From contig JAQJVL010000111.1 in NCBI GenBank assembly GCA_035578905.1, positions 1,110,607 to 1,174,606 on the forward strand: a stretch of 64,000 bases of DNA, given 5' to 3'. The translations under genes and the position numbers were made by a program. The notes under the pieces were generated by a model. It had not been told where the DNA came from and searched no databases. It saw only the letters and a program-made list of their open reading frames with translations. Position 1 is the stretch's first letter, and each line of letters starts with the position of its first letter. This document shows positions 1-12,096 of the stretch, one piece after another. The DNA comes from Stictocephala bisonia (taxonomy: Eukaryota; Arthropoda; Insecta; Hemiptera; Membracidae).

Positions 1-271
1 TAAATTTTATCCAAATTACTTGAAATTTTCTAGATCAGTTAACAATTATATTTACTTTTGAAACAACACGCTGTCAATGTAAGGGGAAAGTAAATAAAGT
101 ATGTATTATAACTTCAAACTAAAAAAAATTTAAACATTTTTTAAGTGTATTTTTTGAATTATTAAACCAAATAAAATATTTTAATCTCAAAGAAAAGTTA
201 AAGCTATAAAAACTAATACTAACTTGAAGAATATAATGTAATTTTTAACACAGTTACAAATTTTTCAGTAA

Positions 272-571
272 TTTTAGGTTAGGTTAAAGGGCACTAGGCC
301 AGGAATTAGTATATTGGAAAGATAGGACATCAGCAAACTTACCTTAGAAGTCAAGTTCACGAACACCAGAGTAGTAGTAACATACACAAAATGATACTCT
401 ATATATCTCCAATATACTAATAAATAATATACACAAAAGAATCACATAATCACATGAATTTTCAGTACCACTGGCACTTTCTTCAGGTGAGTAGAGAGTG
501 CTACTACTCTGGTGTTAGTGAACTTGTCTTCAAAGGTAAGTTTGTTGATGTTCTATATCTCCAATATACTA
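272..571 (-). mobile_element. Snapback retroposon, full-length copy 1
   Basis: A 300-bp element with complementary arms: left CAGCAAACTTACCTT (from about 332) against right AAGGTAAGTTTGTTG (531-548). It is flanked by a 13-bp direct repeat with one mismatch (AATTTTTCAGTAA at 259-271, AATTTGTCAGTAA at 572-584). The left end reads TTTTAGGTTAGGTTAAAGGGC, which on the minus strand is a CCTAACCTAAAA tail, so the element is read on the minus strand. Variable TSDs of 13-15 bp in three copies (also 49133 and 55141) and a short A tail point to target-primed reverse transcription. There is no coding capacity. Splice-like motifs are at 484-492 (CAG|GTGAGT) and 535-540 (GTAAGT). Confidence 0.7.
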
Positions 572-739
572 AATTTGTCAGTAAAACACATAAAAAAACG
601 CCAATTTCAGGTGAACGTTCTTGGGTTACACACATGTGAAAAATCTGAACCTTTTTATGATTTTTTTTGCTGAACAGCCAAAGGGTTAAAAAGCTTATTC
701 AACGGGATTTGACCATGCTATATGTCCAGGTTATTGCTT

Positions 740-1910
740 TCCAGTTAATTTACTGTTTTCTGATTGAAATCAGGTTATTCTCCTAGATAACAAAGTTTTA
801 TAGTATAGAAAAACCTCTACTTTTTTATTACTACTTGGAGAGTGCAAAGTAGCACATTGTCATCAGAGTTAGTGGAAATTACCTTAAACATTTTACAGTG
901 AAAACCACTTATGTGGCTACTTTTTATAACCACTGCCTTATTGCCCATCTACACTATAAGGAGGTCTACTGTGTCAAATTTCATCTTTATAGACCCTGTC
1001 AATATCTAAACATAGTGATCAGGCAGTAAAGAAGTAGTTACGAAGACATGTTTTGGTATAAGTTTGCCTATCAACAGGCGATGGAAAATTCCAACAAATC
1101 AGTTTTGAAATTTTCTGATTGACGTCAGTTTAATTTCCTAGATAAAAAGGTTTTATCGTCTAGAAAAATCAGTAAGCCTACTTTAAGAGGGTGCAAATTA
1201 AGGTAATTGTGTCTGAATCAGTGGAGTATTGATTTTTGCCATGTTTAGCCTTGTCTTATGAGCAGGCAATGACTGTATCCAAATGATTTTTTTTTTTAAT
1301 TTTGTGATTAAAATCAGTTTGTTCTCCTAGATATCAAGGTTTTATAGTCTAGATAAATCAGTAAATATACTTTTAGGGGGTACAAAGTAAGGCAATTGTG
1401 TCTGAATCATTGGTATATTGATTATTTGCCATGTTTAGCCATGTCTTATGAGCAGACTATAAAGCATTTTAACGGTGATAGTATTCTCTTGATAGTGCTC
1501 TCATAGCACTCACCTTGATAGTTAGGTTGTTCGAGACTAGCGTCTATGTGGCGAGAGTTGTTTGTGTCGATAGTGATAGCTAACAACCAAAAAGGTTACA
1601 ATGAGATGAGCTAGCTAGTTCCTGTACTATCACGAGAGCATTCCACACTATCTAGTCAGCTGAGATAGTGTTCTCGCGATAGTACGAGAGCGACTTTCAA
1701 ACTGTTTAGACGGCGACATTTGTTTCAATAGTTTCATGACAGCAACTATCATACAAACTATCACCGTGAAAACGGGTCTTGACTGTATTCAAATGAGTTT
1801 TGAAATTTTAAATTAAAATTAGTATGTTCTAACAAAGTTTTGTAGTCTAGAAAATCAGTGTCTACTTTTAGAGGGTGCAAAGTAGGGCAAATCTGTCTGA
1901 ATCAGGTGTT
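740..1910. repeat. Diverged tandem repeat, about 200-bp units, four copies
   Basis: The same block recurs near 757, 1106, 1296 and 1800: TTTTCTGATTGAAATCAG, then CTCCTAGATAACAAAGTTTTAT, then GAGGGTGCAAAGTA, then GTGTCTGAATCAGTGG. Copies are well diverged, hence old. The third unit is interrupted by the MITE at 1467-1773, and its text resumes at about 1778. Confidence 0.65.
1467..1773. mobile_element. Small MITE with GGTGATAGT termini
   Basis: Terminal inverted repeats TTTTAACGGTGATAGT (1467-1482) and ACTATCACCGTGAAAA (1758-1773). The interior is rich in ACTATC/GATAGT motifs in both orientations and is non-coding. It interrupts one unit of the surrounding tandem repeat, so it inserted after that array formed. 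I could not define a target-site duplication and do not assign a superfamily. Confidence 0.6.
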
Positions 1911-2607
1911 TCTCGACATTCCATTTGAAATAAAGATTGCTATAACGACATATTTTTCTTTTCTTGCATTATTATGTTTTTGTATTAGATGTAAGAGTTT
2001 GGTGAGAAAATCATGTCAAATTTAGGAGTGTGTAAAGTAGCCGGTTTGAGTGACAGGAGTGAAGGAGACAAGATAAAGCAAAAGGTTATTTATAGGAACA
2101 AAATTATAAATAGTCTTAAATCTGGTCCTGAAAATGATAGTAAATTTTCAATTGGACCATTCGTTTGCATGCTACAGGCAAAATTGGAAAAGGTTACGTT
2201 AGGTATTTAGAAATGTTCACACTAGAATCACTGTCATTCAGGAACTATGAAGAATTGTTCAAAATCCCTTGTTATTGCACACCTACAACATAGGAGCAAT
2301 CATCCTACAAAGTATCAGCCACGGAGGTTTGAGATACAGTGATGAGTGAGTGAGCCAGTGGCATTTCGTTTTTATATAACATTTAGATATGTTGATTATT
2401 CATGTAATTTGTACATTTGCCGCTTAAAAAAAAGCTGCATAATTTAACTGAATCAGTCAAAGATTTAGAACCAACATTGTAAAGTTACTATTACCACCTT
2501 ATTATGGGCTCTCACTCGACCCAATTAGTTTAACTCTGGTGAGTCACTCGGATAGGATTCACAGTGAATATTTAACAACGTCTTGAATGCTGCTTACTCC
2601 CTCCAGG

Positions 2608-2934
2608 CAGTGGTTTCTAAACTTTTGTAACCCCCCTCCTGTGAAAATGAAAGCCTAACCCCCTCACATAATAATTCTTTGGAATGTTTGGGCCTTTAAA
2701 AAAACAAGTATTACACTGAAAATAAATTATTTCTACTTTCATAAGAAACATTATATAACATTTAAAGTTTTAATTTACTAGGTAAAAAAGTACTGATAAG
2801 AAAAAAAGTTGAGATATTAGTGAGATGTATGAGCTTGCATTTTCACTGGTCTCATATCTTAGCTTCATATCTGGTACATGACTGTTCTCATGCCCCACTT
2901 AACTCGTCTTTACACTCCCCAGTTTGGGAATCAG
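2608..2934. mobile_element. hAT-type MITE remnant
   Basis: The left end CAGTGGTTTCTAAACTTTTG and the right end CCCAGTTTGGGAATCAG are imperfect inverted repeats of the CAGNGGTTYYCAAACT kind typical of hAT MITEs. It is about 327 bp, non-coding and diverged. No 8-bp target duplication survives that I can see. Confidence 0.45.
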
Positions 2935-3235
2935 TTAGTTTACTAACCTGAATTTTCCTCATATAGACCTAATGTTTTAAATGAGCCATTACATTTATAT
3001 GTTTGTGCTATTTTATGGTAACACCAAGGATGTTACAACTTGTCATGATCAAAATTGTAAATTATACATTCTGGTATTGAAGGGCAAATCTTGGGTCAAG
3101 ATTTATACCAAAATTTTAACTTGTTGGTAAATTCATTGAAAAACTCGACCTGGTAGGGAATTCAAGAGTGACAAATGCTCTTTGGAAATACTTTATATTT
3201 TGAACTGTTCTGTATGATAAAATGTACATGATATG

Positions 3236-3720
3236 TCTTTTACTGCAGTATAGATAGTGCATACTTGTGGCTATACCATTGATGGTAAGAATTGTGCAAA
3301 TGTGCACTGTTTTAGAGAATATAAATATTTGGGTCCCATTTTTGATAATCACATGAAACTGAACAAACACATGGGATGTCACCTGCAAATCAATAATTTT
3401 TACCTGTATAATGAACTCAGAAGACTGTCATGAAAACAGATAAATGTTGTAGGTTGATGAAATAACTTTTTGCTTGATGAAATGAAAGTCTGTTCGATCA
3501 ATCAGCTTTACATAAGGTGTGAACTATTATACATATTTAGAAACTAAAATAATATGTTTATAAGTATCCGTGATAATTATTCTATTAGAACCACGTAAAT
3601 GTATGTATTAGAGTTCTTAGACTGTCTAAATCAGCCAATTTTTACAAGCTCGTTTTATATTGCAAATATTTGGTTCACTAAATTACCTGCCGACATAATG
3701 TATTCAGATACACCTGGGTC
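3236..3720 (+). pseudogene. Non-LTR retrotransposon reverse-transcriptase remnant
   Basis: Conceptual translation of the + strand around 3300-3430 gives FREYKYLGPIFDNHMKLNKH followed by a stretch ending in ELRRLS. The F-x-Y-L-G-x-x-x-D motif is typical of the distal RT/thumb region of LINE polymerases. Further in-frame pieces continue to about 3720 through several stops. The reading is by motif only; no clade is assigned. It is an old fragment with no effect on the host gene visible. Confidence 0.5.
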
Positions 3721-3805
3721 AAGTTGTATAAAAATTAATAAGTAGCTGGTTAATTAATTTAGGAAGATTAGATGTTGACAAATTAATGAGTTTTATTTAT
3801 ACATA

Positions 3806-4246
3806 ACTCGCTGTACCCGCCTGCTTCGCAGGTCATAATATTGAGTTTGATTATATAATTGAAATGTGCAGCAAGCTTTCAGTTTACTCTATATCCAATT
3901 TATACCCAATTTAGAACAGCTGATGTTATGTATAATTTACTACTGTACTCTATCTATTATTTTTAATTTTAAAGATTAGCCTACCACAATTTTATTCAAT
4001 TTGTTTTTATTTAACAGCTGTTAATCAAATAATCAATCAATTAATATAGCTCCATAAGAATACCATGGGAATTGTGGATACCATTGGAACGGAGTCCTGA
4101 GGTCGGAGATAAAAATCCTTTATTATTGAGCCTCTAGGGGCCAAGATAAAACTTTGTACAAAATTTCAAGTCAATCGGACGTTTAGTTTTGGAGAAATAG
4201 TGATGAGTGGTAAATAACTTTTATATATACAGATTAATAGCTTAAA
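3806..4246. repeat. Probable retroposon tail
   Basis: Contains CTCGCTGTACCCGCCTGCTTCGCAGG-type start text (hairpin CCTGCTTCGCAGG) and ends with AATTTCAAGTCAATCGG-like text before the TG microsatellite. Such strings are common at the ends of short invertebrate retroposons and Penelope/RTE-type elements. I am working from resemblance only and see no open frame. Confidence 0.3.
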
Positions 4247-4263
4247 TGTTACATTGAACATAA

Positions 4264-4377
<114 letters not shown>

Positions 4378-4718
4378 TTGTGAGTGGATGCAAGCTTTTG
4401 CTTTGAGTGTGTGTGGTTGGTGCATGTATGCAATTGTTTCTGTCTGTGTGTTTATTTCATTTTATGTTTTCTTTAAGATGAGCTATTATTATTATTTTCT
4501 CTTTTGTATCCTCTGGTATGGATTTTAAGATGTATTTATTAATTTTCGATTTCCGTTTTCCATTTACCATTATAAGTTTTTGTTGATAACTTCTTGGTCC
4601 TCTCGAACATGCTTTGGGCCATGAAAGGATCATTCTCAGTTGTATTTTATTTGAATTTATTGGGAATGTTGTACTTTCTTTGCGAATAAACTGATTTTGA
4701 TTAATATTTGTGTTCCAG

Positions 4719-4859
4719 GAAAATATTGTTTATGTGGATATATACAGCAAATTACTACACAATAGTACGGCATCTGCACCTTTACCACCTGAAAATAAAG
4801 CTCTGAAAGACAAAGTGGAATGGGAACGAGGTTTTGAGGAATTGAAGGCATTAAGAGAG
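4719..4859 (+). CDS. Vps13D: Vps13D-like exon, 47 codons, single copy
   Basis: Acceptor TGTTCCAG at 4718, donor GAGAG|GTTAGT after 4859. The exon is 141 nt, phase 0 to phase 0, translating from ENIVYVDIYSKLL to GFEELKALRE without a stop. It joins in frame to the exon at 8205. Alone it is not diagnostic; assignment rests on strand, phase and its position immediately before the exon with the SWFPQWWGWY motif, matching the order in animal VPS13D. The family forms a long hydrophobic groove that moves glycerolipids at organelle contact sites; VPS13D acts in mitochondrial and peroxisomal homeostasis. The upstream N-terminal exons lie outside the window. Confidence 0.7.
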
Positions 4860-4872
4860 GTTAGTCGATTAC

Positions 4873-5100
4873 ATTTTTTTTTTAAATGAGAGGCCAATCT
4901 CCTCTTTAACCTCACTCTACCTATTCCCCAGTGACTATTGATCTATGCAAGGAACATCAAATAGAGTAAGGGTGAGAACCAGTACATTACAAGGTAAATA
5001 TTACTGATCAAAACAAACAATCAAGGTCAGGATTCGAACCTGTGCTATGTCTAACATAGGTACAGGCTATAAAGTAGCACTAATTAAAATATACTAGGAT
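4873..5100 (-). mobile_element. tRNA-derived SINE, minus strand
   Basis: A poly-T run at about 4874-4884 (A tail on the minus strand) and ATTCGAACC at about 5032, the complement of an RNA polymerase III B box (GGTTCGAAT). The remaining sequence between is unrelated to the exon. Not a tRNA gene: no cloverleaf context. It lies directly downstream of the exon's donor site. Confidence 0.5.
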
Positions 5101-8100
5101 TTAAAAAGATGATTATTGTTTTTATCTAACTATTCACTTGAGTTACTATTGGTTTGGCTAGGTTTTCTTCAATCTTTGAAACAGAATCAATGAAATCGTT
5201 ACTGAAAATGTCAGTAGCATTACCAACTTTTTTATGTCTAGAGTTCTGTTAGTAACTATAGCTTCGTTGCACTTATTATTTGAACTTTCAACAATGGAGT
5301 TTTTTAAATTGTAAAAGCACTATGCACACCTGTGGTCTATCTGTATTCTTTTATCAGACTTAAAAAGTACATTTGACTTTTATCATGCACAGTATTTATA
5401 TATGAAAAAATGAGATTAGTTTGTGTCTTGTCTGTCAACAGTAATCAAAATTGACCCAGCTGAATTGTAAATGTCATATCTTACATTTTAGCATAAGGTT
5501 ATCAATTACATTAATTATAAAAGTGAAGACAGCACCTAATACTTGGCTGTCGTTGACGTTTCTAAGGTTATAAACCTCGTACAGACTATTTAACCTTTAA
5601 CTCCGGTATCCACAGAATTAATGTGATCCGGATCAGTCTGTTGCCACATTGAACCGGATAGTCACAAGTCCTTTGTGAATTAAAAAAAAAAAATTATTCA
5701 GATTGATTAATATCTCAGTAGATATATCAGAAAAACAATTGAATTCATTGGTCCAAAAGTAATAGAAATAGTAACTATAGTTTTGGCGTTACCATCATTA
5801 ATTACTATCAAGAACGTAACAAATATCTGTAGCACAGCACAAACAGTGCCATCAGTGCCAATGGCTACCATCTGCCCACCCATATGTGAAATCACCACCC
5901 ACCTATATACTCCTATGGTATTACCACTGACACGGCTCACCACTGTACGTGGATTATCTGCATTGCACACACTTATGGGTAGGCACGGGGGTCATCTTTT
6001 CTTTACAATTATGGGTAATTAATGAAATATTCATTTAGTATACCTACTACTTCAGATGGATTATTGATAGTAAATGTTTCTTCTTGTTATATACAAGACT
6101 ATTGTCTGGAAGAAATGCTAAACGTGTGTTAAAAGTTTATCTACCTATCCAGAATATTCATCTGTCAGGATTTTTAGAGACATTACTAAATATTGACACT
6201 GCCTATCATAGTATTTGCCTCTGGAGGTTTTCACACAGGTTGTATTTGTAAACTGATGTAAGTTTATCACTAAGAATCCTATGTGATTGTAGTAAATTAG
6301 GATGTGTTAAGAATTGTAAATTAAATTGGAAGGTCAGTATTGCCGAGTCTCTAAACAAATTCCAATTAATAAAAAATATTACAGTTTTTTTTATATATTT
6401 TAAGAATTGGAGTATTCAAAAGAAGCTCATTGAATAAAATACATAGTATAGATTTTAGAAATAATATTATACTTTGACTTAATGGTATTTTGCAAGAATT
6501 GAGAATCACATTTGAACACACTTAGGTCAGAGACACACTCACTATTTGTTACCGATCGGATTATTTACAGATGCTGCCGAAGCAGCAGTGGCACGAGAGT
6601 ACATCGGGAGTTACACACTGATTGGAAAAACAAAACGATCATGTTATATAATGCTATCAGTAGCTGTGTGTACAAAAACAGCCACTGCATTTGGCGTTTT
6701 TCTGCTGATTTCGAATATACAGTGGCATACTAGACCAAAAGCACACTTGCACACATGACGTTATTTCTACTGATACCAGCTGTTTTTTTTTTTTTTTTAT
6801 GTTAATCTACCATTTACAACCTCTGCCCATTTCAAACTGCACTAAATTAAGTAAAACGCTTGTCTATCAGCTGAACCACAAAGAAGAAAGAAACAGGTTG
6901 TATCCAGTAGTGTGCTAAATATGTATTGAGTTAGTTATGACTGTCGAGTAGTTAGTTCTCCAGTTTGCCATGCTCATGGCATAGCCAGCATCTTGTCTAT
7001 CCTTTCCTTTATTCCTCCTAAATCCTCAAGAATAAACATAGTAATTATTAATGCATATTAATAAAGATGTACATTAGTTGCAATCTGTTTATAATTGCCA
7101 CTGATGCAATCACTGCAGCCATAAGAAAGCAACATCTATTTCTTTTTTTTTCTGTGGCTGCTAGAACAGCTGTGACAGCTTTGTAATTTTTAACGATGTG
7201 TGTGCAAGCCCTTCTTCTATGCTCGACGCTGTAAATAATCTGATCTGAGAAACAAAATACTGTGTCTTAGGCCTTAAACTGATGGTGACAGTTTTAAGTG
7301 TATTAAAATCACAATAGTGTTGAGTTTCTGGTAAGTAGGCAGTAGTCATATTTGTGACTTTTCAATAGTGTAATGATTCACATATCTGATGTAATGAGTG
7401 ATATTTCAAAACTATAAGACACACCTGCAAGCTTCATGCGCCAAAACTGTCACAGATTTAATTTTGTTATTTTCATTCACATAGCACGTTTACATTGTTT
7501 AAAAATAACCTCTTATGTGAAGTAGCACTGTCCTAAGAGGTTTATTGCTATTTCACAAGTTATCTACTTTTGTATAGCAATAACTTGTGAAATATACAAA
7601 TTATTGCTATACATTTGTATATTTTAATGTGATAGTTTACATTTTGTATATTGTATTACTAAGCTACCCACCCACCCATACACGTACAAGTTATTTGAAT
7701 GGTACACTTGCATTATTTGAAAAAAAGGCAAGCGTACCATCCTGTAAAGGAATATTATTGCTTGCCAAATATATTAAAGTTAAATATGTTTAGTTAACAC
7801 ATTTAGTTAAATATGCTTTTTGTGTTTGACTGTCTTCATCCGTTTTTAGACAGCTAGGTCGCGCATCCGCATGACAGAAGGAAGGATAATAGCGTGTGTA
7901 GACATTACAGTATGTGTAGACAAAACAAAATCTATAGTGTGATGGGACTATAAATTTTATCAAACAAAACTGTTCAAAATTTTGTATGATGAATGGTAAC
8001 GAAGGCCTTGATTGGCCGGTATCATCCTAGAGGCTACAAAGAGTATTTTTGTTCTAAGTTTTATGGTCCAATTAGGGAAACTGATAAGTTAGTCAATGTT

Positions 8101-8204
8101 ATTAGGCTTTTATATTTATAGATATAGAGGAGATAAATAAGCAGTTAATAGGCTTGTTTATTTTTGCTGAGTTAACGATTTTTGTTTCAATTGTTTAACT
8201 TCAG
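5101..8204. other. Intron with repeats, no gene seen
   Basis: AT-rich. A moderately GC-rich block at 6510-6760 contains open frames of about 70 codons on the + strand, but lacks convincing splice sites or homology I recognise; it may be an old transposon piece. One unit of the dispersed minisatellite (CTACCCACCCACCCATACACG) is at 7664-7687. The acceptor at 8204 (TTGTTTAACTTCAG) ends the intron. Confidence 0.6.
7736..7915. repeat. Dispersed repeat shared with 12759-12907
   Basis: Sequence from CATCCTGTAAAGGAATATT to GGAAGGATAATAG is nearly identical to 12759-12907, including TCGCGCATCCGCATGACAG. The first copy carries an extra stretch after the first 25 bp. Non-coding, of unknown class; near-identity implies recent mobility. 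Confidence 0.65.
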
Positions 8205-8488
8205 GTGGCCATGTGCAGAGTTCGTCCACCACCGCTACCCGACTCGGCATCCAACCACATCCAAGGTCGCAGTGTGCTATTCAGCTGGTTCCCACAGTGG
8301 TGGGGGTGGTATTCACCAACCACGGCTCCTGAGTCCCCTGCTGAACCCACTGCTTCTCTGGAGAACGAAATACTCGATGCCCTTGCTGACACCGTTGAGA
8401 ATAGCACTCTGCTCAAACGAGACACTGTGTTTGGGCAACTAAATTTCACAGTGAATCAAGGAACTTTCAACCTTTGCAGTGATATTAA
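8205..8488 (+). CDS. Vps13D: Vps13D exon with SWFPQWWGWY motif
   Basis: Acceptor CTTCAG at 8204, donor ATATTAA|GTACGT after 8488. The exon is 284 nt, phase 0 start, two nucleotides (AA) left over. Translation runs from VAMCRVRPPPLP through FSWFPQWWGWYSP, then an acidic stretch, then LLKRDTVFGQLNF. The Trp/Gly-rich motif followed by KRDxVFxxLN is what I recall of VPS13D and distinguishes it from VPS13A/C. The exon completes an Asn codon with the first base of the exon at 12097. It contributes to the repeating beta-groove (RBG) bridge domain. The proline-rich start is probably a loop outside the groove. Partial gene; the protein is several thousand residues long in other animals. Confidence 0.85.
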
Positions 8489-9067
8489 GTACGTTTTTAA
8501 TTAGTTAGGAATGTTATTATTAAAAACTGACTCCATATGCTTATAAAAAGCAATTGCTAAATATTGTATGCAGTATTCAAAAGATCTGAGGGAATTGCCG
8601 ATTAAGCCTAATGAAGAACTTGAATTGATTTGAGAGTTATCAACCAACAAGCCTGTTGAGTATGTTTTATAAAGTGAAGTTAAAAAAATTAGTGTATTTT
8701 TGTTTAACCAAATGAAAAAAGATACACACTATTATTTTCATGGACTTTGTTTATATGTAGGCAAAATTAAGTATTAGAGAGATTGGAAAAGAATTTACTA
8801 CTTTATTGAGTGGTATTTATTCTAACATTGACTGTAAGTATAAGGAAACATGGCTGTTCTTTGTTCGTGACATTGCGTAGATTTAAACATTATTTGGATA
8901 GTAAGAAAAGATCAATCTTTGCATAATAAAGGAATATTATAATGATGCAACATAATCTGTAAAATATTACTTATCAAAAGTCATTTCCTAAATCTAACCA
9001 AAGGGCATCAAACTTAATTTTTTACAAATATTAAATTTTTGTTGTCAAAAATGTTTGATACAGAATA
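8489..9067. other. Intron segment, nothing recognised
   Basis: AT-rich sequence between the exon donor and the foldback element starting at 9068. No repeats, splice pairs or frames stand out. Confidence 0.6.
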
Positions 9068-9825
9068 CAGGGTGTCCCGTAAGTATCCAGCCAAACTTCT
9101 AGAGGTCATTCCTTGAGTTAAAACAAACAAAATATGTAATGTGTACAAATTGTCTATCTCATACCATTATCCATCTGTCTGTCTGTTTGTGATTTTTACA
9201 AAATGTTAGTATCTCTTAAGTTATTTGAAATGAAATAATGAAAATTAGTATGAATGGTGATCTTTATAGCACCTGTGTACCATTTAAATTTCATTTTTGT
9301 ACAATTTTTTTTTTCAAATTGGTGGCCATTTAAAATTTTTAAAGCTAAATATCTATTAAAGTTAAAAAAAAGTTGAAAATGTAATTCTACAAATAATGTT
9401 ATAAAAAGTTTTAAGACAGAATAACAATTAACTGAGAAATTGCAATTTTTATCTAACAATAAAGGAGTTCTTCGACTAGGAAATCAAATTTTTATTTGAT
9501 ACAAATTTCATTTATCAGGTAATTGCTGTTCAACCTTAAAACATTTTATACCATTATTTGTAGAAATACATTTTTAAACTTTTTTTGTAACTTACAAGTT
9601 TTTAATAAAATTGTACGTTGTTAAGGTATTTAGGTTTACAAATTTTAAATGACTGCCAATTTCAAAAGAATTATTGTACAAAAATGAAATATACATGGTA
9701 TATTAATACAGAGTGACCACCGGGAACCGGACTTTTTTAAATAAACATAAACCACTTATTTTTTAACATAAAACTTATTTTATTACATAGAAATGTTTGT
9801 ACTTACATGCCATTTAAGAACAATG

Positions 9826-10905
9826 TTACTTATGGAATATAACGTCAAATAGATGGTGTCCATTTTCTTGAATGCAGGTTTCTAACCTTTTAAGAAAATC
9901 CGCATGTACACGTTCGAGAAGCTCTTGATCAATTGCTGCCACTTCGGTCTTGATTGCATCCTTTAGCTCTGCCAAGGTGCGAGGTTTGTTGTTGTAGACT
10001 CGTGATTTGAGGTACCCCCACAAAAAAAAGTCACAAGTCGTCAAGTCTGGTGACCTTGGGGGCCACTGGATGTCGCCGAAACGGGAAATGAGTCTTCCTG
10101 GAAACATCCAACGGACCACAGCCATTGACAAGCGAGCTGTATGCGGTGTGGCACCATCTTGTTGAAAATAAACGTGTTCATTTCTGTCTAGACCTCGTCT
10201 TCTCAGTTGTGGACGTAAGAAAGTGTTCAGCATGTGAGTGTAACGTTCGGAGTTGACTGTTTCTGAGGCTCCATTTTCACCTTCAAAAAAATATGGACCA
10301 ATAATTCCAAAAGTGGCAACCGCACATCACACAGTTACACGTTCTGAATGGAGAGGTTTTTGGTGAATTATGCGAGGATTCTCGGTTGCCCAGTAACGTA
10401 GATTTTGCTTGTTAACTTCTCCGTTTAAATTAAAATGTGCCTCATCACTCATAATGATTATTGTGCTGTCATTATCTTCGAGCAACACTTGCATGTGAAC
10501 AGCGAAGTCCTCTCGCTGAGCGTAATCTCTTTCCTTTAGCTTCTGAACAACACAATTTAAAGGGATGAAATTTTAAATCACTTTGCAAAATTTTCCGCAC
10601 TGATTCACGCTTTAACCTTAGTTCACTTGCATGTCTTCTTGCTGAACGACGGGCTCCGAATGAGGGCTAGTCTCACCCTCTCTACGTTTTCCGGCGTCCT
10701 TACGGTCTTCCTTGGGCCAGGAGATTTTTTCTTTAAAATAACTCCTGTCGTTCTCAGATTTTGAACCCACCTGAGAATAGTATTGTGGGTAGGAACCGTA
10801 CCATGGCGTCCACGGTTGAAATGAGTGCGAAAAAGCCGTTGTACCGTTGTAACAGACTCGCCATTTTGCACATACCCTCAGTAATTTTTCTACTAGTACT
10901 GCCAC
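9826..10905 (-). pseudogene. DD41D transposase, frameshifted and with one stop
   Basis: Read right to left: an N-terminal DNA-binding part (THFNRGRHGTVPTHNTILRW, then PRKTVRTPENVERVR) near 10871-10640. After a frameshift near 10620 the catalytic part follows: first Asp in MSDEAHFNLNG (about 10450), a stop in place of an expected Trp in TV*CAVATFG (about 10327), second Asp in FQQDGATPHTA, third in RSPDLTTCDFFLWG. I count 41 residues between the second and third Asp, defining the DD41D group (rosa-like mariner relatives). The protein ends HHLFDVIFHK at 9826. It is recently dead: few lesions. The host gene runs on the opposite strand. Confidence 0.8.
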
Positions 10906-10983
10906 TAGATAAATAAGAAGTGCTGAACACTAAAAGTAAGCAACCAGATTTAACATTAAGGGCCTTAAGCATTGGGTCTTACA

Positions 10984-11122
10984 ATTAGTCCCATCCGCCA
11001 CCCATACACGAACATTGGTATTGACCCATACACAAACAGTGGTATTGACCCACCCACCCGCTCATACACAAACAGTAGTATTGACCCACCCACCCACCCA
11101 TACACGAACATTGGTATTGAAT
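10984..11122. repeat. Dispersed 32-bp-type minisatellite, array 1
   Basis: About four units of CAGTGGTATTGACCCACCC followed by ACCCATACACGAA, with variable ACCC number. The same unit forms arrays at 23668, 30325, 33985, 47968, 52080 and 55676 and a single unit at 7664. It is followed by TG/CG-rich dinucleotide repeat to 11221. Confidence 0.85.
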
Positions 11123-11123
11123 G

Positions 11124-11184
11124 TTTGTGTGTGTGTGCGCGCGTGTGTGTGTGTATGTGCACACGCGCGTGCGTGCATGCGCAC

Positions 11185-11221
<37 letters not shown>
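11124..11221. repeat. (TG)n microsatellite with CG interruptions
   Basis: GTGTGTG and GCGCGTG alternating purine-pyrimidine sequence, ending in a pure TG run. Adjacent to the minisatellite. Confidence 0.9.
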
Positions 11222-11224
<3 letters not shown>

Positions 11225-12096
11225 TATAAATCTTTGAACCGTCACCATTTTGTAACGGATAAAGGCTTTGAAGTGCGGTTTGCGGCATTCTTCTTTGGTT
11301 TACCAGTTGTTTACAATGATGTGCATATCAACCTATGCTTACATTTTAAATATTCTACTGATTCCTCTTGGACCGTTCCCATAGAAGAATAGCAGGACAC
11401 CAAAATACATTACAGCCCCAACAATTGACACACCCATACTTGTGTGGGTGGGTCATGTGCCTTTTGCACATTAGCCATCGTCTCTAGTATAGCCTCCCTT
11501 ACTCCATGTTAATCTTCGTTTGTCTGTCATTGTCATGTTTCGTTCCGTCTTCCTATTCCTCTTTTCTGCCTTTTTCATTATTAGTTCTGCTGTTGCCCTA
11601 ATATGTTTGGCTGGCTGTTTTCTAGACTTCGGCACGAGAGTCCGGGACATGTCACCTGCATTGTCATGATGTGCAGTGGATAGTATGCAAACATGCGATG
11701 CTCCACTGTCCACTGCTCCATGGCTACTGAAATGGCATTGTATAGCGAGGTCATTCACCACACTCTCCCCCCTCTCCCATCTTGGCTGAGCGTGTACTAG
11801 CAATTCCAAAAACGTCCGGTTCCCGGTGGTCACCCTGTACAATAAAGATCAACATTCATATTGATTTTCATGATTGTATTTCAAATAACTTCAGAGATAT
11901 TAACATTTTTTTAAAAATCACATAGACAGACGAACATTGGTGTGAGATAGATGATTCATACACGTGACTTTTATTGTTTTTTTAACCCAAGGAATGACCT
12001 CCAGAAGTTTTGCTGAAGTAGAGTTACCTAGTATTTGTACTAAGAGGGCTACTTTTAATACTGTCTACTGCTTACTAAACATTGTCTAATTTGTAG

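Larger units (their letters stand above)
9709..11837 (-). mobile_element. DD41D Tc1/mariner-group transposon
   Basis: TA target duplications at 9707-9708 and 11838-11839. Inverted ends CAGAGTGACCACCGGGAACC (left) and, on the minus strand, CAGGGTGACCACCGGGAACC (right). Length is 2129 bp. It carries a nearly complete minus-strand transposase (9826-10905) and, between the transposase start and the right end, a minisatellite plus a TG tract. It sits inside a foldback MITE. Confidence 0.85.
9068..12033. mobile_element. Foldback MITE split by a later DD41D transposon
   Basis: The left arm starts TA|CAGGGTGTCCCGTAAGTATC at 9066. AACTTCTAGAGGTCATTCCTT at about 9096 pairs with AAGGAATGACCTCCAGAAG at about 11992-12010. 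9240-9400 pairs with 9540-9700, and 9200-9260 pairs with 11845-11910. Without the inner 9709-11837 element it is about 0.8 kb, almost wholly self-complementary and non-coding. The right terminus is diverged (ends near 12033). TA-flanked CAGGG termini suggest mobilisation by a Tc1/mariner-group transposase, possibly the DD41D type present here. Confidence 0.6.

Noticed and set aside
2013..2210. 65-codon frame as a first exon
   Set aside because: No recognisable motif and no donor that would join to 4719; left unassigned.
3806..4246. Hammerhead ribozyme of a Penelope-like element
   Set aside because: TGATGAG and GAAA are present but in the wrong order for the ribozyme core.
6512..6758. Two overlapping 70-codon frames as a possible exon
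   Set aside because: No splice sites in a compatible phase; the exons at 4719 and 8205 already join directly in frame.
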